Source: Cinnamomum chago (taxonomy: Eukaryota; Streptophyta; Magnoliopsida; Laurales; Lauraceae). From it: a stretch of DNA of 64,000 nt. The stretch covers positions 78,887,422-78,951,421 of the forward strand of contig CP142456.1 of NCBI GenBank assembly GCA_038049695.1, given 5' to 3'. The notes beneath the pieces were generated by a model, which saw only the letters and a program-made list of their open reading frames with translations, was not told the DNA's origin and did no database searches. Below are positions 47,401-64,000 of the stretch, one piece after another (position 1 is the first letter of the stretch; each line of letters starts with the position of its first letter). Made by a program: the position numbers and the translations under genes.

Positions 47401-48677
47401 ATATTATAAGTCCAAAAATAAATCAACTCCTGTAATCTTGCTGGAAGGTTCACAAGAAGATGCAATGAACACGTTCGCCATTTGAGTAAAAGTTTTTGTT
47501 TTCTTTTTCGTTCAAGTCTTCTTGTTTTGTTAGTTATTCCAAAAGAGGGCTTGCTTTCGGCCATTTGTTTAGTTAACACCAGCAACACCCCGTGCTATGC
47601 ATGGACTATAGAACCACTAAATGCACAGGCGCTCATACGTATTATTTTTATTAAATAATTTAATTAGTAAATAGTTGAGTCATTTTTTTGTTACTAATTT
47701 GATTTTTAGCATGAGGTGTGAGGATGGGTTTTTTCTTAGAGCCTTGATGGTTTGATGATATAGTTAACTGTAAACCTGGAAAAAAATCAATACCTCGTCA
47801 AGAACATGTCAAAAAACATTGCTGACATGGAGTCCCTATCTTATATTTTTCCAACCCATCAAGTTTAGATGGAGGTGCAAAAAACCTGAATGTTTTATTT
47901 TTCCCTTCTTAACATGCCCTCTCCCTTATCAAGGTGCTAGATGGCCCATGCCTTTTAATTAAATGTGAATGTTTGATTAAAGATAATAAAAAAATACAAT
48001 CCCCTGATCAGATCGCCCATTGGGTCCCACAGTCCAAGATAGCCAAACAATTTTGTATTCTTCAAACATGCCCTCTCCCTAATCAATGTGCTGGATGGCC
48101 TAGGCCTCCACGCCTGACAAATCCAGCCCCCTCATTCAGAGTTACGTCTGGGCGACGGGATATTGGGTCCCACTAGGCCCTGATCACAGATTGGCCCATA
48201 TGAAGCCATACTTGGACTAATTTTAACCCCTTTCTAAGAACAAACTTGGGTTGAGTCTTTAACCTCAACCCATTTTTATTTGGCCATTTTTTTTTAGCCT
48301 GCTTGGTCAAGGGTTCAGGCCTGTATTCATTAAAAACTTTTTTTTTAGCCAATCCACTGTATTTGTAGCTAAACTGTGGAGTAATTTTAAGTCTATTCAT
48401 GGAATTGATTTTTAGCTTTTTCATAGTAGTTTGTTGAGCCAAGTTTCAGTCCATTTAGGACTCACTTTTAGTTTTTGTTTCAACCCACAACATCTATCTA
48501 TTTGGGGTGGCTTTTGACCTAATCTCAACCCATTTGCTATCGAAATCTGGTTGTAACCGAGCCCAATTTCAGCAATTGTTTAAGATAAAATCTAGTCAAG
48601 TTTCAATCATTGTTTGGGCAGATTTTAAGCTCATTCAGTTTTACAGCTATTCAGCTTGTTTGGATATGAGGACCCAA
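47401..48677. other. Gene-free interval
   Basis: A diverged internal similarity (CATGCCCTCTCCCT..ATCAAGGTGCTGGATGGCC) occurs at about 47917 and 48066. No gene is seen. Confidence 0.4.
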
Positions 48678-49395
48678 GTTGTTTGTTTAGGGGGATTTGA
48701 ATTTATTTGGGTGTTTGGTTCTGATTATTAGAGGGTGTTTGGTTAGGAGGATTCGATGAGGGCTTGATTTTCTTGTGTTGATACCGGGACCCAGGTGGGC
48801 CACCCGATAACCCATCTTGTCCGCGGATTCGAAGGAGGACCCACAGGCAATCCAGTAGGTGGTGGACCTGTACGAGGTGGGCCCTGTTTGGCCCATTATC
48901 CATCGTCTGATCAGAGAGAGGGAGAGGACGTGTTTTATGTTTGAATTTATTTGGATGTTTGGTTGGGAGGATTCGGTGAGGGCTTGATTTTCTTACGTTG
49001 ATACTAGGACCCAAGTGGGCCACCCAATGACCCATCTGATCTGTGGATCTAAAGGATGACCCACAGGCGACCTAGTAGGTGGTGGACTCGTGCGAGGTGG
49101 ACCCTGTTTGGCCACCATCCAGCGTCTGATCAGAGAGAGGGAGATGACGTGTTTTAAGAACAAAATCAGTTTTGCAGCAGATTGTTTGTTGGACCCACTA
49201 GTTGATTTGATCTCCGACCTAGTCGAGGACCAAAGTTGTTTGTTTAGGGGGGGATTTGAATTTCTTTGGGTGTTTGGTTGGGAGGGTTCGGCGAGGGCTT
49301 GATTTTCTTGCGTTGATATTGGGACTTTGGTGGGCCACCCGATGACCCATCTGATCCGTGGATCCAAAGGAGGACCCACAGGTGACCTACGAGTA
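48678..49395. repeat. Three-copy segmental repeat of about 200 bp
   Basis: Blocks beginning GTTTGGTTGGGAGGATTCGG and continuing with GAGGGCTTGATTTTCTT and GGGACCCAGGTGGGCCACCC start near 48736, 48957 and 49271; the third is shorter. A leader (TTGTTTAGGGGGATTTGAAT) precedes copies 1 and 3. Copies 1 and 2 also share the CATCGTCTGATCAGAGAGAG tail. Open frames across these copies reflect the repeat, not a gene. Confidence 0.8.
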
Positions 49396-49748
49396 ACGGT
49401 CCCTTTTTTTTTCCAATTTTATCTGTATTTCTAGTATCAGATCAGTTATGTAATGTGACTTTTTTTTATTATGTTTTAAGAAGTTATACGGAAGTTACTT
49501 TAGAGGAGAGTGGAGAGATATCAGATCATGACACTGTCTTCACACACATATATATATATATATACACTATGAATTGAGGGATGGAACTTTGGAGGCCTGT
49601 TGTTAAAGGAAGGGAAAAAACATTCCCTTAGATATATAGATTTCTTCAATCAACCTGTTCCTTTTGATCCTAGAACCAACCACTTTCACCTAATCAAGTT
49701 ACTCAAGCCACCAAATAACTAACCCTAAACTCAAATCACCAAATAACT

Positions 49749-49910
49749 AACTCCAAAGGGTAGCTCAGTTGGCCTATGACCACGATTTGCACCCAGAGGT
49801 TATAGGTTCGAAATTGTACTACCACACTGGGGCTACGGGGGAATTTATCCGGCTTCCCTTTGGGCTTGGAGGGATTGGTCCAGCCCAAAGGGTTGGGATA
49901 GGAAAAAAAA
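49749..49910 (+). mobile_element. tRNA-derived SINE with 15-bp target duplication
   Basis: An A-box-like TAGCTCAGTTGG and B-box-like GGTTCGAAATT mark a tRNA-derived RNA polymerase III head. A body of about 160 bp follows, ending in an A-run. AATCACCAAATAACT flanks it (about 49734-49748 and 49911-49925), the long direct repeat expected from target-primed reverse transcription. It has no coding capacity. Confidence 0.82.
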
Positions 49911-51157
49911 AATCACCAAATAACTCACATGGATTCTATCAAGTCTCATGCTTATTTGGATCTTTATCGAAATATTTCAAAAAACTTAATTTGGGATAAA
50001 AAAATTAACTAATTTAACAATGGAAAATCCGAAAATGTACACATATATAGCACAAGATTCTGAAACAATGAAGGCATTTTGAAACCTGAGGAGACCTAAA
50101 AAAGACTTCAACTGTGTCATTCTAGCAAGAATATCTTGGTGCTTTTAGTTGCTGCCAAGGATTGTTACTACACTAATATGGATGTGTAGGACAGCAGTTG
50201 GAGTTAAGAGATGCTAAAAGGGTTAAAAGAAGGATTTGAGAATGTTAAAAAAGGAATTTTCTTGGACAGACAAAATAACAACGACCGCATCACCAGGGAT
50301 CCTGATAGAAGAAAGAAGATCAGGTAAGACCTTGGAGAAAAGGAAAGTAAGCAATCTTCATTATCCCCAGTTGGAAGGATTCAAGCCCAAAAATGGCTTG
50401 GGAAACCCAAGATTTTCTTATGTTCACAACCAAGCCACCCACAAAAGGAAAGAGCAACAGATGCTTCACAAATAAAAGATTCATAGAAACATTTCCATAT
50501 TTATGCTTCATTTGTTAAATGGTCACTTCACAATTTGGTCTAATAAGAAGCAAAAAAAATCCTTCTATTTCATTTCAACACTTCCTAGGTCCCCAAAATC
50601 AACAGCCTTACAACCACCATAGTTATTTTTAATTATGATAATGATTTTGTCGTCCATCTCTTTATTCCTATATATATAATCTCAAAAGTTTATTTATTTA
50701 TTTATTTTTACAGTAGTACGTTTAGTTGAGAGAGTAACATGCATAAATTCATTTTTATCAATCAACACGTAAGGGCTCCATTCCATTAAACCCACAGCAT
50801 CATAATGACAATCAACACATTAATTAAAATTAATTATTATAATTGACTAAATCCATGGACGAGACCCACTTTCGGATTGATGAAAGTTTCAAATACATGA
50901 TTAAGATTCATACACATGAGATTGTTATTGAGAAAATATCATTAGGAATTGAGATAAAATAATGATATTTTTATAAATAATAACATGCTCATTCTTGTTT
51001 AGTTTATTAAAATGAAAATACAAAGGGCTATATACAAACATTAAAAACACAAAGGCCTACTTGCAAATTCTATAAAGTATAAACCTTAAAATATATAATT
51101 AAAACATAAAAAAAATGCAAATCCTATTTTATGTGTAATTAAAATAAGGCGAGCTCA

Positions 51158-51325
51158 TCATCTTAGCTTAGTTGGCTTAGGACCACGATTTGCACCCACA
51201 GGTTGTGGATTCGAAATTACACTACCACACTAGAATCAAAGAAGAATTTTACCAGGCTTTCTATTTTGGCCCGTGGGAATTATTTTGGCCCAAAAGGAGT
51301 GGCAACCTTGCATTATCAAAAAAGA
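51158..51325 (+). mobile_element. Second, diverged copy of the same SINE family
   Basis: TTAGCTTAGTTGGCTTAGGACCACGATTTGCACCCA and ATTCGAAATTACACTACCACACT (positions 51169-51237) match the 49749-49910 copy in order. The tail is A-rich. Flanking repeats are not clear, so this insertion is older. Confidence 0.7.
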
Positions 51326-51334
51326 AAAAACTCT

Positions 51335-51530
51335 CTAGCTCAGCTTGTTAGACCTGGGCGTGTGAGATTTTGGTAAGGCTGTGAAGCCTTAAAAAGATAG
51401 GTTTTTTTTTTTTTTTTTTTTAAGATGGGCTCCACTAGCTCGGCTTGTTAGACCAGGGCGTGTGAGATTTACGTAAGGTTGTGAAGCCTTAAAAAAGATA
51501 GAGTTGTTTTTTTTAAAGATGGGCTCCACG
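51335..51530. repeat. Tandem duplication of about 90 bp upstream of the BAG gene
   Basis: The segment TAGCTCAGCTTGTTAGACC..GGGCGTGTGAGATTT..TGTGAAGCCTTAAAAAGATAG occurs at about 51346-51400 and again at 51437-51502, each followed by a T-run and AAGATGGGCTCCAC. The start resembles a tRNA A-box, so a SINE head origin is possible. Confidence 0.68.
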
Positions 51531-51838
51531 CAAAGAGCCTCCCACGCATGTCTCGTGAGTCCAAGCAACAGCGGATCCGGACTTGTTTCACGCCCTGCTC
51601 CAGAAGAAGAAGATCCAGTTCCTTCCAGAAAGCTCGACACGGTTCCTCTCTCGTCTTCTCCAAAACTACTTCACGAAAGAATCTTCCAGAAAACTCTCCT
51701 CTCCCCAATAAATCACACAACCAAACCTCTCTTCCTTCGTCAATCCACAAGCAATCAAACCAACTAAGAAAAAGAAAATCAACAAGCTCTCGTTTTCGAA
51801 GAAAATCTCCAATTCTTCATCAAACCCAGATTTCAGAC

Positions 51839-52936
51839 ATGGAAGATCCTTTCTTCTTAAATTACTGGAATGCCCCTCGCCCTCGTCCTCGCTTCTCCCC
51901 AAACCCAATCCATCAACAGGATCATCCTCCGAAAGTCGTCTCGATCCCGGTCCGATTCGTCGGGTCTGAGAGGGCGAGATCCGAGGCCGCGACGAAGATC
52001 CAGAAGCTCTTCCGAGGCTTTGCGGTGCGGAAGAACGTGAAGAAGATCGTCAAGATCAGATCTCAAGTCGACAATGTCCAACACCAGATTTCGCAGAAAT
52101 CCGATCTGATCGCAAGAGATGCCAAGGAACGACTTAGATTGAACGAGACGCTGATGTCTCTACTCTTTCAATTGGATTCTGTTCGAGGAGTCGATCCAGC
52201 GGTGAGAGATTGCAGAAAGGCCGTGATCCGCAGGGCGATCGCATTGCAGGAGGCGATAGATGCGATTGTGGAGAAGAAAGAAACCGAAACTGTTTCTGAT
52301 TCAGTCGATCAAACGTCAGAAAAAACGGAAATTCCTGTCGAATCCGCCACAGAGCCAAAGCGAGAAATGCAAAATCCCGTTGAGCCTGCAACAGCTGACG
52401 AGCAAGCCTCCGAAATTCAATATCCTGCCGAGGATACTGTTGATGATGTTCCAGAAACGGAAACAGAAACTCCAAATCCTGTTGTTGATCAGTGCAGTGA
52501 AGGTGAAGACCAAACCCTGGAGGCGGTGCAGGATCCATCTGGATCTGAAGCCGCCGTTGGTGTTGTTGATGATCAAGCCCCAGAAACTGAATCTAGTGAT
52601 GAAAAAAGCATGAAAAAACTCGAGCTCGAGGAAGATGGTGAGGAAGGAATGATACAAAAAGCCGATATTTTGCTGTCTCCGAAAGAAGCGGATCTTCTAG
52701 TGGAAGAAGATGTGGTGGAGAGGGTGATGGAGGAGAATGAGAAGTTGAGGGGTTTGGTGATGGAGCTGTGCGAGAGAAATGCAGAGCAGAGTAAGCTGAT
52801 TGAGTCTCTGTCACAGAGAGTGGATCAACTGGAGAAGACGGTTGCTAGGTGCGAACGGATTCGAAAGAAGAAGAAGAGGTGTGATGGGAAGTTGGAGCGA
52901 GAAATACAGAGGAGGAAGTGCGAGAGGAGGTTGTGA
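51839..52936 (+). CDS. BAG-family co-chaperone regulator with IQ motif
   Basis: Single exon, 365 residues from the ATG at 51839. BAG proteins bind the Hsp70 ATPase domain as nucleotide-exchange factors, and plant members with an IQ motif also bind calmodulin. Visible parts: Pro-rich N terminus with IPVRFV (about 36-41); IQ motif TKIQKLFRGFAVRKN (about 52-66); BAG helices about 70-145 (QVDNVQHQISQKSDLIARDA, LMSLLFQLDSVRGVDPAVRD, KAVIRRAIALQEAIDAI); a long acidic Glu/Pro/Thr-rich linker; and a C-terminal coiled coil (about 300-340) ending in a basic tail. The layout suits the plant BAG5/BAG8 group. The frame is open to 51548, but that extension is Ser/Arg-rich and leader-like, so 51839 is preferred. 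A poly(A) signal AATAAA lies at 53036. Confidence 0.87.
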   Translation: MEDPFFLNYWNAPRPRPRFSPNPIHQQDHPPKVVSIPVRFVGSERARSEAATKIQKLFRGFAVRKNVKKIVKIRSQVDNVQHQISQKSDLIARDAKERLRLNETLMSLLFQLDSVRGVDPAVRDCRKAVIRRAIALQEAIDAIVEKKETETVSDSVDQTSEKTEIPVESATEPKREMQNPVEPATADEQASEIQYPAEDTVDDVPETETETPNPVVDQCSEGEDQTLEAVQDPSGSEAAVGVVDDQAPETESSDEKSMKKLELEEDGEEGMIQKADILLSPKEADLLVEEDVVERVMEENEKLRGLVMELCERNAEQSKLIESLSQRVDQLEKTVARCERIRKKKKRCDGKLEREIQRRKCERRL

Positions 52937-53041
52937 ATTATGATTGGTTGTAATTCTCTGTGGTTCGGTAATTCCTGTTTTTGAAGTGAAGTGAAATGAG
53001 ATGTTTTATCATTGTAAAAAATGATGCCTTTTATAAATAAA

Positions 53042-54295
53042 AAAAGTTTGCTAAAAGTAATTTTCATGTCAAATATAAATATTTTGTTATTTATGTATTT
53101 ATTTTTCTAATGCTCAAAATCCTTAAATCCATCTTCCTAATTAAATCTAATGCTAATTTCAGAAAAACATCTAGCATGTTGATTCCTATATTGAAGAGAC
53201 TTTTAAGTGTTGTTCCTAGAAAGGATTTACATGATTTCAATTTATTTTTTTTCATTAAAAGCTTTACATTGTTCCGTTGGTATGCATTGTTTAAGTAATA
53301 CTCTTAAAATCAAAGATGGATTAATCCATTCTACTTGTAATAAATACATTCCATACTGGTCACAATGCCTTCTAAGACAACAATTTTTTATAGAAATTGA
53401 ACCATATAAGAAAGATCAAGACCATCCATTAACACTTCCTATGTGAATTGGTGAACTGTTTAATTGGTTGGGATAATGCTTTGACAATGACGTGAATTTG
53501 TAAACTCTTTGAGATTACACTAAAGAAATATAATTTCATATAAATTTTACATGTGTATCTATAAGGAATTATGCATTAAATGGAATGTGTGATCTCTTTA
53601 TTGTGATCTCAAATGCTGAGAAGACGGGTTTATTAATAAAACTTTTGCAATTAGGGATTTTCTCATCTTAAATTAAAATTTTCACTCTCAAGAGAGAAGA
53701 ACCAATATAGTCAAGGAAACCACATCTATTGGTCTGGGAGCCCATCAACACTTAACAGTAATGCAAAACATGAAAAACAAGAGATGCTAAACATGAAACA
53801 ATAAGAGAGTAAAGTTTTCCTAAAATAATTGAAAGAAAAACAGAAGCTAAATTGTAAGTTCATTTACATGCCTTTAAATAGTGCACCATTTCTTGTGAGG
53901 CCCACTTGGGAAAACCCCCTCCCTCATCTATTTATATACGGTATTTATATTTATATCAGGTAATATGAAAGCTTGAATCATCATCTCAATCACTTGATCA
54001 ATCCTTCCTAAACTTTTAACATTCAAAATGAGCACACGGTGGATCTTCTAAGAGTTCGTGTCATTTCAGATGGGTGCCAAACTGAAAATAAGTAACTATT
54101 GGAGGTGGATGGGTCCCTATTTAATAGTCCACTTGGAAGGATGGCCCGGTGGGCCCCACTAGCTATTTAGGCATCCTAGTGCTCAGCTGACCAGATCCAA
54201 TCTCTCACATCCATGTGGGCCTCACACACCAAAGGGCCCTACTTGTCCATGGCCTTAAACATATAGCTTCCCTCGCTCACCGCATTTGAGAGGTT
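53042..54295. other. Interval between BAG gene and RPL7a promoter
   Basis: No gene is seen to about 54100. TGGGCC-type motifs (site II, about 54148 and 54217) near the right end could belong to the RPL7a promoter. Confidence 0.45.
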
Positions 54296-54304
54296 TTAGG
54301 GTTT
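54296..54304 (+). promoter_or_regulatory. Telo-box of the RPL7a promoter
   Basis: TTAGGGTTT (the inverse of AAACCCTAA) lies 68 bp upstream of the start codon. Telo-boxes, usually with TGGGCY site II motifs, are typical of plant ribosomal-protein promoters, and both are present here. Confidence 0.75.
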
Positions 54305-54371
54305 CATCCTCGTCGCCGTTTCTGCAATCTTCGTTTCTCTTCTTCAATCCGAACAAAGGAAGAAAAGAAAA

Positions 54372-60061
<5,690 letters not shown>

Positions 60062-60978
60062 CATACGATACAATTCAGCGATTTTGAGTACTTTTTGTTG
60101 AGCAGTAGTATTACTTCCCAATTTTCTGTTTTCCCTGACTGGATTTTATATCGGCTGTTTACTGTAATGAGTGGATGATATTTTTACAGGGAGCTTTACC
60201 CAGTCGAATATGCGGATTGTCAAATGTTCCGAGTTTATTTGGTGGGGTCTACAGTGGATTTGAGTTGACATCTACCTGATAATGAATTAGTTGGTTTGGC
60301 CCATTTGGGTCGATTTCATTGACGTTATTTGGCTATCAACCCCACCTAACATGACTAATCACCCTTTTTGTTACCTGCCAACCCAACTTTAACCCAACCT
60401 GTCCAGTGAGAGGTTGGCTTGACCATTTTATTTTCTAGGTCGTTTTGAGCTGACATTTTCAAACCGGGTAATGAATGGCATTGGGTTTGCCTTTGGGTTG
60501 AGCCTATACAGGTTACCCTTGCTTAACCAGATGAGCCTGACCTGACCTTGACCCATTGCCACCCTTATAATCATCACAAATCATCTCCAGTGACATTGAT
60601 TCTATTCTATCAAGTTGTCTGAACATGCAATGTATCCACTTTTGTCATCCTGAGAAATCTTCCCCTTCTATACTGGTAGTGATGAGAGAGTCCCTCATTC
60701 TTCTGGTATTCATTAAATATCTGAGCTAATTTTGATGTACCTCCAATATAGTCATATAGAGTTTTACCATTTATTTAGGGGGGTCGCAGAGAATAATTCC
60801 CTATCTTTATGTGCCTCTAGAACGGGTATATTTTTTACTTTGCCTTCTAGGCATGGCAGAGGAAAGTCATAGATTTCCCCTTTTACTTTGCATTTAAGGG
60901 CACATGGAGAATAATTCCTCATTTTGATGTGCCTCCAGAATTGTATATTTTTCACTTTGCCTTTGCGCATTTCTCTTA
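60062..60978. other. RPL7a 3' flank, no gene
   Basis: The first 200 bp are probably 3' UTR. No further gene is recognised. Two similar blocks (GGAGAATAATTCC..TTT..ATGTGCCTC and TTCACTTTGCCTT) occur near 60788 and 60906. Confidence 0.45.
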
Positions 60979-61504
60979 GGGCATGTTTGTGTAATACTTT
61001 TCCGCGGAAAAGTTGGCGATTTTCCACGGAAAATCTATTTTTTCGGTGTTTGGTGCAGAACAATTCCGCGGAAATGCTTTCTTGCCTCGTCAGCATTTTC
61101 CTTGATAATTGTGGAAATGGGTTTCCCATGGGGGGTATTGGAAATGGTTTTCCTCGGAAAACTTCTCCCTCTTTTCCTCACTCTTGTCCATTTCAACCCA
61201 AAAACACTCTTTCATTTTTTATTTCTTTATATAAATTATTATTTAATGTTAAATAAATAATATACATGTTATGTTATTTTTCTTCAAAAAATTATATCAC
61301 CAAACAAGAAATTTTGATTTTCTATAAGGAATCCACAGCCGCACCAAACAACATCTGCACCAATTCAATGAGGAAGCTCTTTTTGCACCAAACATGAATT
61401 TCTAAATTCTATGAAAATCATTTTCCGAGGTTTTCATTTCTATGGAATTTGCTGACGTGGCAATTTCCTCTTTCCGCGGAAAGGGTGTGTACACAAACGT
61501 GCCC
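60979..61504. mobile_element. MITE, 526 bp, with CCGCGG-containing terminal inverted repeats
   Basis: The left end GGGCATGTTTGTGTA matches the inverse of the right end (GGGCACGTTTGTGTA), and both continue to TTTCCGCGGAAA. It is flanked by TTA and TCA, a possible mutated TWA duplication of the PIF/Harbinger (Tourist) type. TTCCGCGGAA palindromes occur three times (about 61000, 61064 and 61472). It has no coding capacity. Confidence 0.75.
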
Positions 61505-64000
61505 TCAAACTGCCTTAAATTTTACACTGCCTTAATAAAGGAAACACCTGCACTGTCTATATGTTCACCTTATGTCCTCCACTTTTCACTTAATACTACG
61601 GTAAATGTTACTTGGATGAATTCATAGAATCCAATGCTGACCAAACAAAGAAGGCCCTTGAGTGGAACTCCATCATTAGACCCACCTATTGATAATCTGT
61701 ACTGTTTAAAATGAATATTGATAATCTGTACTGTTTAAAATGAATTCCATCCCCTGCAGTTTGAATTATAATTTTGAAGATATTTTACTACAGTTCACTG
61801 TGAAATGTTGTTTCCCATCATTCTCAATCACAAAAAGATACAGGTTGGGGAGACAGGTAGTTAGTTATGAAAACATGGCAAACTAAAATATCATGTAATT
61901 GATCTGATTTGCATTAAAAAAAAAAAAAAGATCCTGGTTGGTGATGATATGCTTTCCTATCATACTTTAAAAAATTGGGGAACTAAACTGGGCATGGAAG
62001 GATGCAGAGTCAAGTAACTTCGACATGTCTGGGCGAGCAATTGGTTGGTCTTGCACTGATTCAGTAACTTATGGAGCCGAGCTGACTTGGTTGAGTTAGG
62101 ACTTAGGGCCCAACGTGAACAAGTTTTTAAAGTTTGCTCTCTTTTCTCCCATGGCTGAAATTTAGGCTATGCCCAACTTGACCAGACCCAATCAAAACCA
62201 AGTCTATAGTTGAGAACTTTTATAGATATGGGTTAGATTTAGGCGGCTGGGCCAGGGCTGAAGTTAGGATCAGGTTGGCTGCTTGTAAAAGAGGTAAACT
62301 AAAGGAGCTGTTTCTTATGTCTATCACATGCCTTTTTTATATTTTTTTTCATGTCATAGACTGCACAAAGTGACAAAGGTATATATCTATGATCCCTATC
62401 ATTACAGATTGTAAAATATATTATTATTGCTTGCCTTGTGCATATCAAAATTTCCACCCCGTCAGCTGCTATTTTGTTCTTAAAGTTTGGACACTTTCCT
62501 TGCAAATATGTAGAAAAATGCTCTAACTAAAAGGTATATATATCTAGGTGCCTTTCTGCCTTTATAGTCAAGTGGACTTGGTTGGGTTTCATTTTTTACT
62601 TTATTATTATTATTTTGCTCTGGTAAATACCTGCATAGCCTCACACATACCCTTTTCTAGTCCCTCGCTAATTACTATGGTGAATTGAAGTATGATAAGG
62701 TGAAGCATCAAATCAAGAGAGAATAAAATATAAGAGGTTATGATGTTGTTTTGTTTGTTGTTGTTTGGTATGAAATCTTTTTGACTTTTTGAATAGAAAA
62801 GTAGAGTGTTTTTTTTTTTTTTTGTCTTTTAGTGGAGAAATGACTTTTTTTACTTTTTTTTAAAACTTATGAGGGAATTTTGAAATCGTGTACTTTTTTT
62901 ATTATATAATCCTTCTTATTTCTTATTTGGATTCACTTTACTTTAACTTAACTAGTTAATTGCCAAACACGGGTTCGTTTCACACTTTACAAGCATAGTA
63001 AAAGTCAAGTAAAGCCTTCATTTTTAAAATAAGATGTCACATCAAAAGTACTTTAATTCAAAACTCCCTCCATCTTTTTCAACAAAAGTAAAAAAACAAC
63101 CACTTTTATCTACTAAAATACAAAAAAAACTTCACTTTCCAATGCAAAAATTCAAAAAGATTTCATAATAAACAACTAAAAATAAAATATTATCATAACC
63201 CATTTATATTTTATTTTTTTCTTCAAAACCAACTTTACTTCACTTGACTCTATTAGTAGAGTTGCCAAACTAGTCCGGGATTGATTTCTAATTGTTTTTA
63301 CGGAGGATAGGTGCCTTACCACTGTTCTACTAGGGGATGGATGATGTCAAAACTGAGCTACTCGTGTTTGAGGTGGTTTCGTACAATGTCATAATAATAA
63401 CATTCCATGAAATTATTTCCCGAGGATAATGCCAATATATTTTGGAATTTAGGGTTTTTCATGATAGTAAGGAAAAAAATATTGAGGAAAATAAATTAAA
63501 TGATAAATTAAATAGATAAATATCTTTTTGGTAGCCCGTTGATGGTTAAACAGATAAATATAATTTAACTTGCTCTCTACTCTTATTCTGAGTTTTTACT
63601 GTGATATTCTCATGACATTCTAAAAAGCTTGCAGCCTCAAGGGTTGGGTGAGGGCATGCCCTGGTTCGACCCAGCCCATTGATACATATATAGAGCTTAT
63701 CTAGTGTGCGAAGCTCTGCACGCACAGGCTGTTGGGCCTATGTAACCCGGGGGGTTTCAAGATCTTTGTGGGAACTGTCTACCTACCAAGTTTGGTTCCC
63801 ATCCAATCACCCTATTATCTTTATTTGGGCCCAATAAATTTAAAGATGTATAATCCATTCGGCTGGATGTGCAGTGGATTAAACAGTACAATCCATTTAA
63901 ATGGGCTTTAACCCTATGCAATTTTTGTACCATAGGGGAATTGGTCCACTCGGATGGATCCCCTGGTGGGCCCCTTGCACACCAGACACACTCGATAACC
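61505..64000. other. Gene-free right end of the window
   Basis: Only low-complexity runs, AT-rich tracts and short frames are present. One tandem repeat (61688-61745) is listed separately. Confidence 0.45.
61688..61745. repeat. 29-bp tandem duplication
   Basis: ATTGATAATCTGTACTGTTT and the nine bases after it are present twice in a row (61688-61716 and 61717-61745). Confidence 0.9.

Noticed and set aside
49744-49815. A tRNA gene
   Set aside because: Only A- and B-box similarity; no cloverleaf, and an A-run tail with long flanking repeats shows it is a SINE.

Overview
The window is nuclear DNA of a flowering plant. The supported genes have plant-type introns (GT-AG, AT-rich), a plant telo-box lies upstream of a ribosomal-protein gene, and the rest is dominated by plant transposon classes (Helitron, CACTA, solo LTRs, MITEs, tRNA-derived SINEs). 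A woody or basal angiosperm is possible, but the species cannot be fixed from sequence alone.

Layout. (1) About 2.0-19.2 kb: a decayed autonomous-type Helitron on the minus strand. It has a Rep-helicase gene (about 19.17 to 6.93 kb) followed by an RPA70-like single-strand-binding gene (6.77 to 2.07 kb). Both carry stops and frame breaks and are split by four LTR insertions (2515-3955, 7660-11742, 12270-14718, 16315-17959). (2) 19.2-22.3 kb: AT-rich sequence with one orphan exon-like block. (3) 22.3-35.2 kb: almost entirely solo LTRs in two nested pairs (23802-26723 inside 22278-28136; 30773-34165 inside 28920-35162). Six of the eight LTR units have an exact 5-bp target duplication, one has a 4/5 match and one is truncated. 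None has gag-pol between LTRs. (4) 35780-43083: a 7.3-kb CACTA (En/Spm-type) transposon with a 3-bp target duplication (GGT), matching terminal inverted repeats and dense subterminal hairpin arrays. It has no recognisable transposase. Inside, all on the plus strand, are exon fragments of four unrelated host genes: ribosomal protein S13, a purple acid phosphatase, a DnaJ protein and a PP2A B'' regulatory subunit. This multi-gene transduplication is the most interesting object in the window.

(5) 43.3-45.1 kb: an intact two-exon BAHD acyltransferase, probably a benzyl-alcohol O-benzoyltransferase relative. The CACTA element ends about 36 bp upstream of its TATA box. (6) 45.1-51.5 kb: gene-free DNA with a minisatellite, a CACTA MITE, dispersed duplications and SINEs. 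(7) 51.8-52.9 kb: an intact single-exon BAG-family co-chaperone regulator with an IQ motif. (8) 54.4-60.1 kb: an intact seven-exon gene for cytosolic ribosomal protein eL8 (RPL7a). (9) 60.1-64 kb: gene-free, with a 526-bp MITE built around CCGCGG palindromes.

Only three host genes look functional: the BAHD acyltransferase, the BAG protein and RPL7a. They share no obvious pathway. The left two thirds is a transposon graveyard in which insertion order can be read from nesting.
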